From NCBI RefSeq assembly GCF_016427535.1, contig NZ_JAELXV010000006.1, forward strand, positions 186,001 to 250,000: DNA of 64,000 nucleotides. Reading direction: 5' to 3'. Of the stretch, positions 42,740-50,501 are shown in pieces. Numbering within the stretch: the stretch's first letter is position 1; each line of letters starts with the position of its first letter. Under the pieces are notes generated by a model that was given only the letters and a program-made list of their open reading frames with translations, searched no databases and had not been told where the DNA came from. The stretch is from Hymenobacter sp. BT559. GTDB lineage: Bacteria; Bacteroidota; Bacteroidia; Cytophagales; Hymenobacteraceae. The translations under genes were made by a program, and so were the position numbers.

Positions 42740-42847
42740 TACCCCACCCCCGGCCCCTGCCCTCCGGGATAGAGGAGCCTGACGGCTGCCAACGTCGGCT
42801 CACAGTCGACTCCCTTCTCCCAGAGGGCAGGGGCCGGGGGTGGGGTT
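42740..42847. repeat. Palindromic repeat family D
   Basis: TACCCCACCCCCGGCCCCTG (then CCCTC) at the left and GAGGGCAGGGGCCGGGGGTG (then GGGTTA) at the right are nearly exact complements, with about 58 nt between that includes CTCCC/GGGAG-type secondary pairing. It starts 2 nt after the menF stop and fills most of the menF-menD gap. Confidence 0.85.
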
Positions 42848-42885
42848 ACACGCACGACGAGCCTAGTAAATGACAACTGCCTATA

Positions 42886-44772
42886 ATGAAAGCTATCCAA
42901 GCCGTTTTTAATATCGCCGAAATCTGTGCACGCCACGGTATCACCGACGTGATTCTGTCGCCGGGCTCACGGTCGGCGCCGCTCACGCTGGCCTTTGCGC
43001 GGCACCCAGCCTACCGGGGCAAGCTGCGCGTGGTGCCCGATGAGCGAGCAGCGGCATTTATCGGCCTAGGTATCGCGCAGGCCACACGGCGGCCGGTGGT
43101 GCTGGTGTGCACCAGCGGCACGGCGGGCCTCAACTACGCGCCGGCCGTGGCGGAGGCATTTTTTCAGCAAATTCCGCTGCTAGTGCTCACCGCCGATCGG
43201 CCGCCCGAGTGGATAGACCAACTCGATGGCCAGACCATTCGGCAGCGCGACTTGTACGGCGCGCACGCCAAGGGCACCTTCGACTTCCCGGCCGACACCT
43301 CGCACGCCGACGCCAAGTGGCACGGCGAGCGGATTATCAACGAGGCGATTAATCTGACGCAGACTTTCCCCGCCGGGCCAGTGCAGGTAAACGTACCCTT
43401 GCGCGAGCCCTTCTACCCTGAGGCAGGCGAGGAAATGGGTTACGAGCAGGATGTAAAAATTATCCGCGACGACCACTCCAACACCATCCTGCCCCCGGCC
43501 GAAATCCTGGATTTACGGCGGCAGCTGCGCGAGGCGGGCCGCGTGCTGGTAGTAGCCGGGCAGCAGGCCGAAAACCCGACCCTCACCGCCGCGCTCTACG
43601 AGTTTGCGGAGGCGCGACAGGTGCCGGTGGTGGCCGATACAATTGCCAACCTAGGCGACGTGCCGGCCGTGCGGCGGCAGGACATTTTCCTGGCGGGCTT
43701 ATTAAAAGAGCAAAAAGCCGACCTACGGCCCGACTTGCTTATCACCTTTGGGCAGTCGCTGATTTCAAAGGCGCTGAAGCTGTATCTGCGCGATGTGGCG
43801 CCCGCGCAGCACTGGCACTTGCAGCCAGTTGGCGAGGTAGCAGATACCTTTCGGCGGCTCACACGTATTATTCGAGTGCAGCCGGCGGTATTCTTCCAGC
43901 AGCTAGCGGTTTTTGATACGAAGGACTACAACCGGGACGTGATTCCGCACGCTCAGGAAGTGCGTATGTCCCAAAAGGGCATCGAGGGTTCGAATCCCTT
44001 CCTCTCTGCTGAGCAGTACACTTCTATTGTACGGGTTCCAGGTTCGAATCTCAGCGGAGCCACTAATGAGCCGCAAGTTGGTTCGATACCAAATGGGCTC
44101 ACAGAACCCGCCCTCACCTGGCAGCAAGCCGACTCTGCGGCTGCCCAATTCCTAGGCAGCTTTTTCGCCACCGAAAACCAGCCGTTCAACGAATTCTCCG
44201 CGATGCGCCAGGCGATGGCGTTGCTGCCAGATGGCACGGCGCTGCATTTGGCTAATAGTATGGCCGTGCGCTACGCCAACATCCTAGGTCTGCCCGAAGG
44301 CCGCCAAATAGACGTGTTCGCCAACCGCGGCACTAGCGGCATCGATGGCTGCAACTCGACGGCGGTGGGTGCGGCGCTGGCCCAGCCCACGCGGCCGGTA
44401 GTGCTGCTAACCGGCGATGTAGCCTTTTTCTACGACCGCAATGCCTTCTGGCACAACTACCCCACGCCCAACCTGCGGGTGGTACTTTTTAATAACCATG
44501 GCGGCGGCATTTTCCGCCTCATCGACGGGCCACGCCAGCAGCCGGAGCTAGATGAGTTTTTTGAAACCAAGCAAACGCTCACGGCCGAGAACCTATGCCG
44601 CGATTTTCAGCTGCGGTATCTGCCAGTTTCCTCATTTGCCGAACTTGCGGCCGCCCTACCCGTTTTCTTTGCGGACGCAGGCGCGGCGGTGCTCGAAATC
44701 TTTACCGATTCGAAAACCAACGCGGCGTTTTTCGAAAACTACCGCCAAGCGGTAAAACAAGCTTTCTCTTAA
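42886..44772 (+). CDS. menD: MenD (SEPHCHC synthase) with in-frame tRNA-derived insertion
   Basis: 628 residues against about 550-580 usual. It joins 2-oxoglutarate to isochorismate with TPP in menaquinone synthesis. The N-terminal part has DVILSPGSRSAPLTLAFARH and DERAAAFIGLGIAQATRRPV, then CTSGTAGLNYAPAVAEAF; the C-terminal part has ANRGTSGIDGCNSTAVG, LLTGDVAFFYDRNAFWH and NNHGGGIFRLIDGPR. Between the middle and C-terminal domains, residues about 353-406 are encoded by pieces of tRNA sequence (see separate feature) with no frame break. The conserved catalytic parts are intact on both sides, so the protein is probably active with a longer linker. It lies between menF and menB. Confidence 0.93.
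   Translation: MKAIQAVFNIAEICARHGITDVILSPGSRSAPLTLAFARHPAYRGKLRVVPDERAAAFIGLGIAQATRRPVVLVCTSGTAGLNYAPAVAEAFFQQIPLLVLTADRPPEWIDQLDGQTIRQRDLYGAHAKGTFDFPADTSHADAKWHGERIINEAINLTQTFPAGPVQVNVPLREPFYPEAGEEMGYEQDVKIIRDDHSNTILPPAEILDLRRQLREAGRVLVVAGQQAENPTLTAALYEFAEARQVPVVADTIANLGDVPAVRRQDIFLAGLLKEQKADLRPDLLITFGQSLISKALKLYLRDVAPAQHWHLQPVGEVADTFRRLTRIIRVQPAVFFQQLAVFDTKDYNRDVIPHAQEVRMSQKGIEGSNPFLSAEQYTSIVRVPGSNLSGATNEPQVGSIPNGLTEPALTWQQADSAAAQFLGSFFATENQPFNEFSAMRQAMALLPDGTALHLANSMAVRYANILGLPEGRQIDVFANRGTSGIDGCNSTAVGAALAQPTRPVVLLTGDVAFFYDRNAFWHNYPTPNLRVVLFNNHGGGIFRLIDGPRQQPELDEFFETKQTLTAENLCRDFQLRYLPVSSFAELAAALPVFFADAGAAVLEIFTDSKTNAAFFENYRQAVKQAFS
43944..44101 (+). repeat. Three tandem partial tRNAs inserted in menD
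   Basis: Piece 1 (about 43944-44008): CGCAC/GTGCG hairpin with GGA in the loop, a class II variable arm (TCCCAAAAGGG), T-arm GAGGG-TTCGAAT-CCCTT, acceptor strand CCTCTCT and G; Ser-like. Piece 2 (44011-44062): D-stem end GAGC, A, anticodon arm GTACA-CTTCTAT-TGTAC (anticodon TCT, Arg), variable GGGTT, T-arm CCAGG-TTCGAAT-CTCAG, acceptor CGGAGCC and A. Piece 3 (about 44067-44101): TGAGCC ... T-arm GTTGG-TTCGATA-CCAAA ... GGCTCA, only an acceptor and T-arm. All lack their 5' halves and all read through in the menD frame. Confidence 0.85.
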
Positions 44773-44777
44773 CGTTT

Positions 44778-44885
44778 TGTCATGCTGGCGAAGGAAGCAT
44801 CTTATCACGGCTGCTTTCGTCAGAATCCATTACCCACCCGAGCGCTGCGAACGTGATAAGATGCTTCGCAAGCTCAGCGTGACAG
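44778..44885. repeat. Palindromic repeat family A, copy 4
   Basis: TGTCATGCTGGCGAAGGAAG, CATCTTATCACG at the left; CGTGATAAGATGCTTCGCAA, GCTCAGCGTGACA at the right. The interior shares ATCACGGCTG, CGTCAGAA and GCGAACGTGA with copy 2. It starts 6 nt after the menD stop and ends 10 nt before the menB ATG. Confidence 0.85.
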
Positions 44886-44894
44886 TTTCTCTCT

Positions 44895-45719
44895 ATGTCA
44901 GAACCCATTCAGTGGACGCCGATTAAGGAGTTCCAGGAAATCATCTTCTCCCAAAGCGGGGGCATTGCCAAAATCAGCATCAACCGGCCGCAAGTGCACA
45001 ACGCCTTCACGCCGCTCACGGTGCAGGAAATGATTGAGGCCATGGACATTTGCCGCAATCGCACCGATATCGGCGTCATTATCCTCACCGGCGAGGGCGG
45101 CAAAGCCTTCTGCTCGGGCGGCGACCAGAGCGTACGCGGCCACGGCGGCTACATCGGCGACGACACCGTGCCCCGCCTCAACGTCCTCGACTTGCAGAAG
45201 ATGATTCGCAGCATCCCTAAGCCCGTGATTGCGATGGTGGCCGGCTGGGCCATCGGCGGCGGCCACGTGCTGCACGTAGTCTGCGACCTGACTATCGCGG
45301 CCGAAAACGCTCGCTTCGGTCAGACTGGCCCTAAAGTGGGCTCATTCGACGGCGGCTTTGGTGCGAGCTATCTAGCGCGCATCGTGGGCCAGAAAAAGGC
45401 CCGCGAAATCTGGTTCTTGTGCGACCAGTACGATGCCCAGGAAGCTCTCGACATGGGCTTAGTAAACAAAGTAGTACCGCTAGACAAGCTCGAAGAAACG
45501 ACTGTGAGCTGGTGCCACAAAATCTTGCAAAAGAGCCCATTGGCGCTGCGCATGCTCAAGTCGTCGTTCAACGCCGAGCTCGACGGGCAGGCGGGTATTC
45601 AGGAGCTGGCTGGCAACGCCACGCTGCTCTACTACCTCAGCGACGAGGCCAAAGAGGGCAAAAATGCCTTCCTGGAAAAGCGGCAGCCCGACTTCGATAA
45701 GTTTCCGAAGTTTCCGTAG
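44895..45719 (+). CDS. menB: 1,4-dihydroxy-2-naphthoyl-CoA synthase MenB
   Basis: 274 residues. It closes the second ring in menaquinone synthesis from O-succinylbenzoyl-CoA. The crotonase fold shows INRPQVHNAFTPLTVQEM, KAFCSGGDQSVRGHGGYIG, the AMVAGWAIGGGHVLHVVCDL oxyanion-hole region, FGQTGPKVGSFDGGFGASYL (catalytic region unique to MenB) and RQPDFDKFPKFP, the family's typical C-terminus. It follows menD with a family A repeat between. A terminator lies 24 nt downstream, ending the menIFDB cluster. Confidence 0.97.
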   Translation: MSEPIQWTPIKEFQEIIFSQSGGIAKISINRPQVHNAFTPLTVQEMIEAMDICRNRTDIGVIILTGEGGKAFCSGGDQSVRGHGGYIGDDTVPRLNVLDLQKMIRSIPKPVIAMVAGWAIGGGHVLHVVCDLTIAAENARFGQTGPKVGSFDGGFGASYLARIVGQKKAREIWFLCDQYDAQEALDMGLVNKVVPLDKLEETTVSWCHKILQKSPLALRMLKSSFNAELDGQAGIQELAGNATLLYYLSDEAKEGKNAFLEKRQPDFDKFPKFP

Positions 45720-45742
45720 GGCACGCCTAGAGCACTACTACT

Positions 45743-45787
45743 AAATGAGGCACCCTACCTTGCACAAGGTTTGGGTGCCTCATTTTT
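45743..45787 (+). terminator. Intrinsic terminator of the menIFDB cluster
   Basis: AAATGAGGCACCC, 17-nt loop containing a secondary ACCTTG/CAAGGT pairing, then GGGTGCCTCATTTTT. Confidence 0.9.
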
Positions 45788-45825
45788 AATAGGCGGCCGG
45801 CTATGTTTCACTTCTTATTTTTTAT

Positions 45826-46440
45826 ATGAATAAAAAACTATTCTCTGTTACGGGTAATAAAATAGCTTCACTCTTACTTGGGAAAGACAGTTTGCTGTTT
45901 TCCAGTCAAGAATTCAACTCCGAGCAAGGCTTTGTGGAAAGTTGGAATAAAAAGCTATCGCTAGCCACCAAAATCGAAGTAAAATATACGGCCATCAAGT
46001 CGGTGGGTAAGGAAGATAACGACGACGCTATCAAGGTGAAATACAGAACAGCAGTCGGCATTCCGGGAGTGTGTGAGTTCTCGTGTTCGAGCGCAGGCGA
46101 CTGCGAGCAATTCTTCTCTTTTTTAGAGCAGGAACATGCTTTCGATAAACACTACGCGGCAATGACGCCTTTCAAAGCTGTACTGAACTACATCATTGGC
46201 CTAGTAGCAACGGTTGGCGTCACGGTCCTCAGCTATTTCGAAGCCCTAAAAGTGGCAAACGGCACCGCCGAAATTGGTAGCAGCGGCAAAGCGCGGACAT
46301 ACTATGCGCTACTGGAATTCTTAGGTGACAAAGGCGTTTTGGTAGTTGGGGGCGCGTTCGCCTGCTACCTGCTCTATAAAATCTGGACCAGAGCCACTAA
46401 CCCACCACACCAGTTGCTTTTGCTGCCTCAAGCCGCATAA
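45826..46440 (+). CDS. Hypothetical protein with two membrane segments
   Basis: 204 residues. The N-terminal 105 residues are a soluble beta-rich region (LLFSSQEFNSEQGF, TKIEVKYTAIKSV, AIKVKYRTAVGIPG) resembling a PH-like domain, only loosely. Two hydrophobic segments follow (about 118-137 and 166-186). GC is lower than in neighbours and there is no CCTAGG, suggesting later arrival. No family is recognised. It is a single gene bounded by two terminators. Confidence 0.6.
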   Translation: MNKKLFSVTGNKIASLLLGKDSLLFSSQEFNSEQGFVESWNKKLSLATKIEVKYTAIKSVGKEDNDDAIKVKYRTAVGIPGVCEFSCSSAGDCEQFFSFLEQEHAFDKHYAAMTPFKAVLNYIIGLVATVGVTVLSYFEALKVANGTAEIGSSGKARTYYALLEFLGDKGVLVVGGAFACYLLYKIWTRATNPPHQLLLLPQAA

Positions 46441-46481
46441 GGCCTATCTGTTTGAGCTTTTGTCCACTTGTCTCAATCAAC

Positions 46482-46513
46482 AAAAAGCCCTGCCGACGAG
46501 CAGGGCTTTTTGC
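46482..46513. terminator. Intrinsic terminator
   Basis: CAAAAAGCCCTGC, loop CGACGA, GCAGGGCTTTTTG, with A and T runs on both sides. It ends the hypothetical gene at 46440 and may also serve the small minus-strand frame at 46534. Confidence 0.9.
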
Positions 46514-46533
46514 TTTAGATTACTACTGTTCTC

Positions 46534-46734
46534 TTAAAAACTGAACCCTAGGGCATGTAAGCTAGAGCATACACTGGAGAAAAACCTCAAACGCTCTTGC
46601 TTGCGCCATTTTTTCAATGCTTTGGCGCGGGCCTTTGCAGCTGCCAAGATGGGGCAGGCGAATGGCGTAGCAATGGGAGGGCTGACTTCAGTGGTCAGTA
46701 CTAATTCGGGGGCGGCATGTGGGTGGGATTTCAT
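46534..46734 (-). CDS. Small hypothetical protein (doubtful)
   Basis: 66 residues from ATG 46734 (MKSHPHAAPELVLTTEVSPP). The C-terminal half is basic (AAAKARAKALKKWRKQERLRFF) and could be a helix that binds nucleic acid or membrane. No family is recognised. It is supported only by a complete frame in an otherwise empty 420-bp gap and a terminator 21 nt downstream. It may be noncoding. Confidence 0.35.
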   Translation of the reverse strand: MKSHPHAAPELVLTTEVSPPIATPFACPILAAAKARAKALKKWRKQERLRFFSSVCSSLHALGFSF

Positions 46735-46861
46735 GGCGCAAAAGGTTGGTGTGATGTAAGTATAATGCATATTTCCACAAAAAGCAAGTACTTACTCACC
46801 TTTTATTCATAATTACTTTTAGTAGCGCTGCAGTGTACTTTGCAGCTTCTACCCTACCGCC

Positions 46862-48250
46862 ATGAATAAAACGCTACTACCCGCCCTGCTTGGCGCCCTA
46901 GCCTTTACCCAGGCTTGTGAGCAGGCCACTACCTCCAAAACGCCTGCGGCAGCGGCCCCAGCGACCTCGGCAGCTACTGTGCAGTCTACTCACCCAAACT
47001 GGATATTACAAGGCAATATCTACGAGGTGAATGTGCGGCAGTATACGCCCGAGGGTACGCTCAATGCCTTTGCTAAGCATCTTGACCGCCTGCAAAAGAT
47101 GGGGGTCCAAACGCTGTGGTTTATGCCTATAAACCCCATCAGCAAAGAGGGCCGCAAGGGCAGCCTAGGTAGCTACTACGCCGTGCAGGACTATACTAAG
47201 CTCAACCCAGAGTTTGGCACGATGGCCGACTGGCAGCGGCTAGTGCAGGACATCCACGGCCGCGGCATGAAGGTGCTTATCGACTGGGTGCCCAACCACA
47301 CCGGGGCCGACGCCCGCTGGTTGACGCAGCACCCCGGCTTTTTTGTGAAAGACAAAAAAGGCCAGCCCGCCGTGGCCTTCGATTGGGACGACACGCGGCA
47401 GCTCGACTACAAAAACCCCGAAATGCAGGACAGTATGATTGCCGCCATGCGCTACTGGGTCGATAAAACGGGCATCGACGGCTTCCGCTGCGATGTGGCC
47501 TGGAACGTGCCAGGCACGTTTTGGAAGCGCGCCATTCCGGCCCTCGAAAAGGGTAGCAAAGACCTATTTATGCTGGCCGAGGGCGACAGCGCTTACCTGC
47601 CCAAAAGTGGCTTCGACGCAGTGTATCCCTGGCACATGTTCCATGCCATGGAGAAGGTAGCAGCCGGCAAGCGCCCGGCCACGTCACTCGATAGCGTGCG
47701 CACTGGCTGGCAGGGCATGTACCCCAAGGGCACCATCGAGCTGTATTTTACCAGCAACCACGATGAAAACTCGTGGAATAAGGCCGACTACGGCAGCTTT
47801 GCCGGCGCGAAGCACGCGCCATTCGCAGTATTCACCCAGACGATGGCCGACGGCGTACCGCTCATCTATAGCGGGCAGGAGGAGCCGGTGCTGCGCCCGC
47901 TCAAGTTTTTCGACCGCGACCCAATGAGCTTTGGTAAGTACGGGCGGGCCAAGTTTTATAGTACGCTGCTCGACTTACGCAAGCGCAACCCCGCGCTGGC
48001 CGCCGATGCCTCCTTCCGTAAGGTGAGCGTGGGCGACGACCGGGCCGTGTATGCCTACGTGCGCGAGAAAGCGGGCCACAAGGTGCTGGTTATTCTAAAC
48101 TTGTCGGATAAAGAGCAGACTATCACCGTGAAAGAGCCGGGCCTACAAGGCACGCCGCATAACCTATTTATGTACACCGCCGAACCGCTGACCGAGAAGC
48201 CGTGGCAGGTAGAGCCGTGGGGCTACGTGGTGTATGAGTATGGGCGGTAA
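46862..48250 (+). CDS. GH13 alpha-amylase-family lipoprotein
   Basis: 462 residues. Lipobox FTQAC sets the lipidated Cys at residue 19, followed by a 25-residue Ala/Thr/Pro linker. The barrel has the GH13 regions: VLIDWVPNHTG (I), GFRCDVAWNVP with the nucleophile Asp (II), DLFMLAEGDS with the acid/base Glu (III) and FTSNHDENSW (IV). A C-terminal beta domain ends in EPWGYVVYEYG. It hydrolyses alpha-glucans or maltodextrins at the cell surface or in the periplasm. No SusCD genes are adjacent. Confidence 0.93.
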   Translation: MNKTLLPALLGALAFTQACEQATTSKTPAAAAPATSAATVQSTHPNWILQGNIYEVNVRQYTPEGTLNAFAKHLDRLQKMGVQTLWFMPINPISKEGRKGSLGSYYAVQDYTKLNPEFGTMADWQRLVQDIHGRGMKVLIDWVPNHTGADARWLTQHPGFFVKDKKGQPAVAFDWDDTRQLDYKNPEMQDSMIAAMRYWVDKTGIDGFRCDVAWNVPGTFWKRAIPALEKGSKDLFMLAEGDSAYLPKSGFDAVYPWHMFHAMEKVAAGKRPATSLDSVRTGWQGMYPKGTIELYFTSNHDENSWNKADYGSFAGAKHAPFAVFTQTMADGVPLIYSGQEEPVLRPLKFFDRDPMSFGKYGRAKFYSTLLDLRKRNPALAADASFRKVSVGDDRAVYAYVREKAGHKVLVILNLSDKEQTITVKEPGLQGTPHNLFMYTAEPLTEKPWQVEPWGYVVYEYGR

Positions 48251-48265
48251 GTACTGCTGGTGATT

Positions 48266-48817
48266 ATGGGAGTGAACGATTTGCTACGTAGCCTTTCTGA
48301 CCATGAACACCAGCTTTATAGCTATGTTTCTTCTTTGCAGGGCACAATGGAACATAAAGAGCAGCACCTGCGAGAAAATGGCATTTTTGCTGCCTACCGG
48401 CAACTGCATGCGCGCTACCTAACTGCGTTTTATGATAGTACAGATAATAGTAGTAAACTAGAATTGCTGAAACGGCTACTTTTCATCAATTGGTATTACT
48501 TGGCCGAACCAAGCTGTTTTACAGGAATTAATGACTTAGACGAAACAGTCATTTTAGCGACATATTCCATCCTGGATGAGTATCTACGCTATGATAAGCT
48601 CGATGCTGAACTGCGTTGGATGCTGGCGTATTATGCTACTTGGGACTATAGTATTCTCGCTTTTATCGACCATAAGCTAGCAGTACTAACTACTTACGTT
48701 AAGGAACACGCTACTATTTCTTCAGCTATTCCTTACCAGCAACTGCCTAAACATAGCATGGACTATCGGGGGCAAATGGGGAGATATTGGCAGTCAGTAG
48801 GCATTGAGGAGCTATAA
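48266..48817 (+). CDS. Hypothetical protein, helical, unknown function
   Basis: 183 residues from ATG 48266 (MGVNDLLRSLSDHEHQL); a GTG 6 nt upstream is possible. It is predicted mostly helical, rich in Tyr and Leu (FINWYYLAEPSCFTGINDLD, AELRWMLAYYATWDYSILAF). No signal peptide, membrane segment or known family is recognised. It has lower GC than neighbours and no CCTAGG, again suggesting recent entry. It lies 15 nt after the GH13 gene. Confidence 0.6.
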   Translation: MGVNDLLRSLSDHEHQLYSYVSSLQGTMEHKEQHLRENGIFAAYRQLHARYLTAFYDSTDNSSKLELLKRLLFINWYYLAEPSCFTGINDLDETVILATYSILDEYLRYDKLDAELRWMLAYYATWDYSILAFIDHKLAVLTTYVKEHATISSAIPYQQLPKHSMDYRGQMGRYWQSVGIEEL

Positions 48818-48879
48818 AAAAATGGTTGTTAGCGTAGCTTTAGCTACGAAGTAATTTTTCTGACTGCCCGCTGCCCGCC

Positions 48880-49329
48880 ATGACGGACGCTGAATACAAC
48901 CGCAATATTCTTCGCTTTCGGCGGGCGCACTGGCTGCACTATGGCGCGCAGGCCCTGCTGATGGGCAGCGCCGGGCTGGCCACCCGCCACGGCGTAGCGG
49001 GCCCCGCGGCCGTCAACCCGCAGTTGGCAACCTGGCCCGCCCTGCTGGCGCTGGCCGTGGCGGTGCCCCTACTAGGCGTGGTGCTCTACGGGGTGTGCCA
49101 AAGCATCAGGCCCAACCTGCGGCGGCCCTACGCCGAAAACATGCGCATCTACCTCAGTCGGCTGGTGGTGCGCAACAGCCTGCTGGGGTTGCTGGGCCTG
49201 CCGCTGCTGGCAGCCTACTTGCTCACGCATCAGCTGGCTGTGCTGGCGCTATATGCTGGCCTGCTGCTTTTGCTGGGCCAGCGCACAGCGCCTTCGGCCA
49301 AGACGTACCAGCGCTGGCTGCTGACCTAG
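48880..49329 (+). CDS. Hypothetical integral membrane protein upstream of menE
   Basis: 149 residues with about four hydrophobic segments (21-36, 50-70, 95-112, 115-132) and a short charged N-terminus (MTDAEYNRNILRFRRAHWLH). It lies 36 nt upstream of menE on the same strand and is probably cotranscribed. No family is recognised. Confidence 0.65.
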   Translation: MTDAEYNRNILRFRRAHWLHYGAQALLMGSAGLATRHGVAGPAAVNPQLATWPALLALAVAVPLLGVVLYGVCQSIRPNLRRPYAENMRIYLSRLVVRNSLLGLLGLPLLAAYLLTHQLAVLALYAGLLLLLGQRTAPSAKTYQRWLLT

Positions 49330-49365
49330 GGCCAACCAAACAGCCTAGGTCGCGTTTTTTAGCTC

Positions 49366-50472
49366 ATGTCCTCCCCCAACCTCCCGACCTCCCTGCTGCT
49401 CAACGGCCGCGAATTCAGCTACGATACCCTGCGGCAAACGCCCGACCCGCACGCCAGTCTCAACGGCTACGAGGCGCGGGTGCTGGAGCTGCTGCGGCAG
49501 TGGCTGCTGGGCGCCCAGGAGTTTGGGCAGCGCACCTCAGGCAGCACCGGCGACCCGCAACTCATTGTGCTGACGCGGCGCCAACTGGCAGCGTCGGCCG
49601 CCCGCACCGGCGATTATTTCGACCTAGGGCCCGGCGACCGGGCGCTTGTCTGCCTCAACTGCGAGTATATCGGGGGCAAGATGATGCTGGTGCGCGGCCT
49701 CGAGCGCAACATGCACCTGACGGTGGTGGAGCCCCACGCTGACCCTTTCGCGGCAGTCCCGGCCGAGGCCGAGTTCGACTTCGCGGCCTTCGTGCCGTTG
49801 CAGCTCAGCGCCATGCTGGCGGCGGGCCGGGCCCCTCGGCTCAATAAGATGCGCGCCATACTGGTGGGCGGCGCGGGCGTGGCACCCAGCCTACTGCAGC
49901 AGATTGAGCAGCTCACGGTGCCGGTGTACCTCACCTACGGCATGACCGAAACGGCCTCGCACGTGGCGCTGCGCCGCCTCAACGGCCCTGATGCCTCGCC
50001 GCACTACCGCGGGCTGCCTGGCCTGCACCTAGGGCAAGATGAGCGCGGCTGCTTCACGATGCGCGGCGATGTTACCAACGACGAGCTTATCGTAACCAAC
50101 GACCGCATTGAGCTGCTCGACAAACATACCTTCGACTGGCTAGGCCGGGTAGATTTTGTGCTGAACTCAGGCGGCGTGAAAGTGCAGGCTGAAAAAATAG
50201 AGCTAGTGCTCGACGTAGCCCTGGCCGAGGTAGGTGAGTCGCGCCGCACCTTTGTGGCTGGCCGCCCCGACGAGCGCCTGGGCCAGGCCGTAACAGCCTA
50301 TATAGAAGGCGAATCGCTGCCCACCGCAACCGCAGAGCAGCTGATGACTTTGCTGCGCGCCCGCCTCGATAAATACGAGGTACCTAGGGACCTAGTGTAC
50401 GTGCCAACGTTCGAAACCACCGCTTCGGGCAAGCTTGACCGGGGTGCCACGCTGCGCGCCGCGGCGGCCTAA
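49366..50472 (+). CDS. menE: o-succinylbenzoate--CoA ligase MenE
   Basis: 368 residues, shorter than E. coli MenE (about 450) but usual for Bacteroidota. The AMP-binding P-loop is RTSGSTGDPQ, the AYLTYGMTETASH-like A5 motif is VYLTYGMTETASHVAL, DWLGRVDFVLNSGGVKVQAE holds A7-A8, and TASGKLDRGATLR the A10 lysine. It activates O-succinylbenzoate with ATP and joins it to CoA for MenB. It lies 3.6 kb from menB, separated by unrelated genes. Confidence 0.9.
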   Translation: MSSPNLPTSLLLNGREFSYDTLRQTPDPHASLNGYEARVLELLRQWLLGAQEFGQRTSGSTGDPQLIVLTRRQLAASAARTGDYFDLGPGDRALVCLNCEYIGGKMMLVRGLERNMHLTVVEPHADPFAAVPAEAEFDFAAFVPLQLSAMLAAGRAPRLNKMRAILVGGAGVAPSLLQQIEQLTVPVYLTYGMTETASHVALRRLNGPDASPHYRGLPGLHLGQDERGCFTMRGDVTNDELIVTNDRIELLDKHTFDWLGRVDFVLNSGGVKVQAEKIELVLDVALAEVGESRRTFVAGRPDERLGQAVTAYIEGESLPTATAEQLMTLLRARLDKYEVPRDLVYVPTFETTASGKLDRGATLRAAAA

Positions 50473-50501
50473 AAGCGGCGGGGTGGGTAGTTTTGCCCGG
50501 G

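Noticed and set aside
43944..44101. Functional tRNA genes inside menD
   Set aside because: None of the three pieces has a 5' acceptor strand plus D-arm, and two have mismatched T-stems, so they cannot be working tRNAs.
43903..44237. Minus-strand frames over the menD insertion
   Set aside because: Their peptides are the typical false translations of antisense tRNA (EGIRTLD, KGFEPSMP-like strings). They support the tRNA origin but are not genes.
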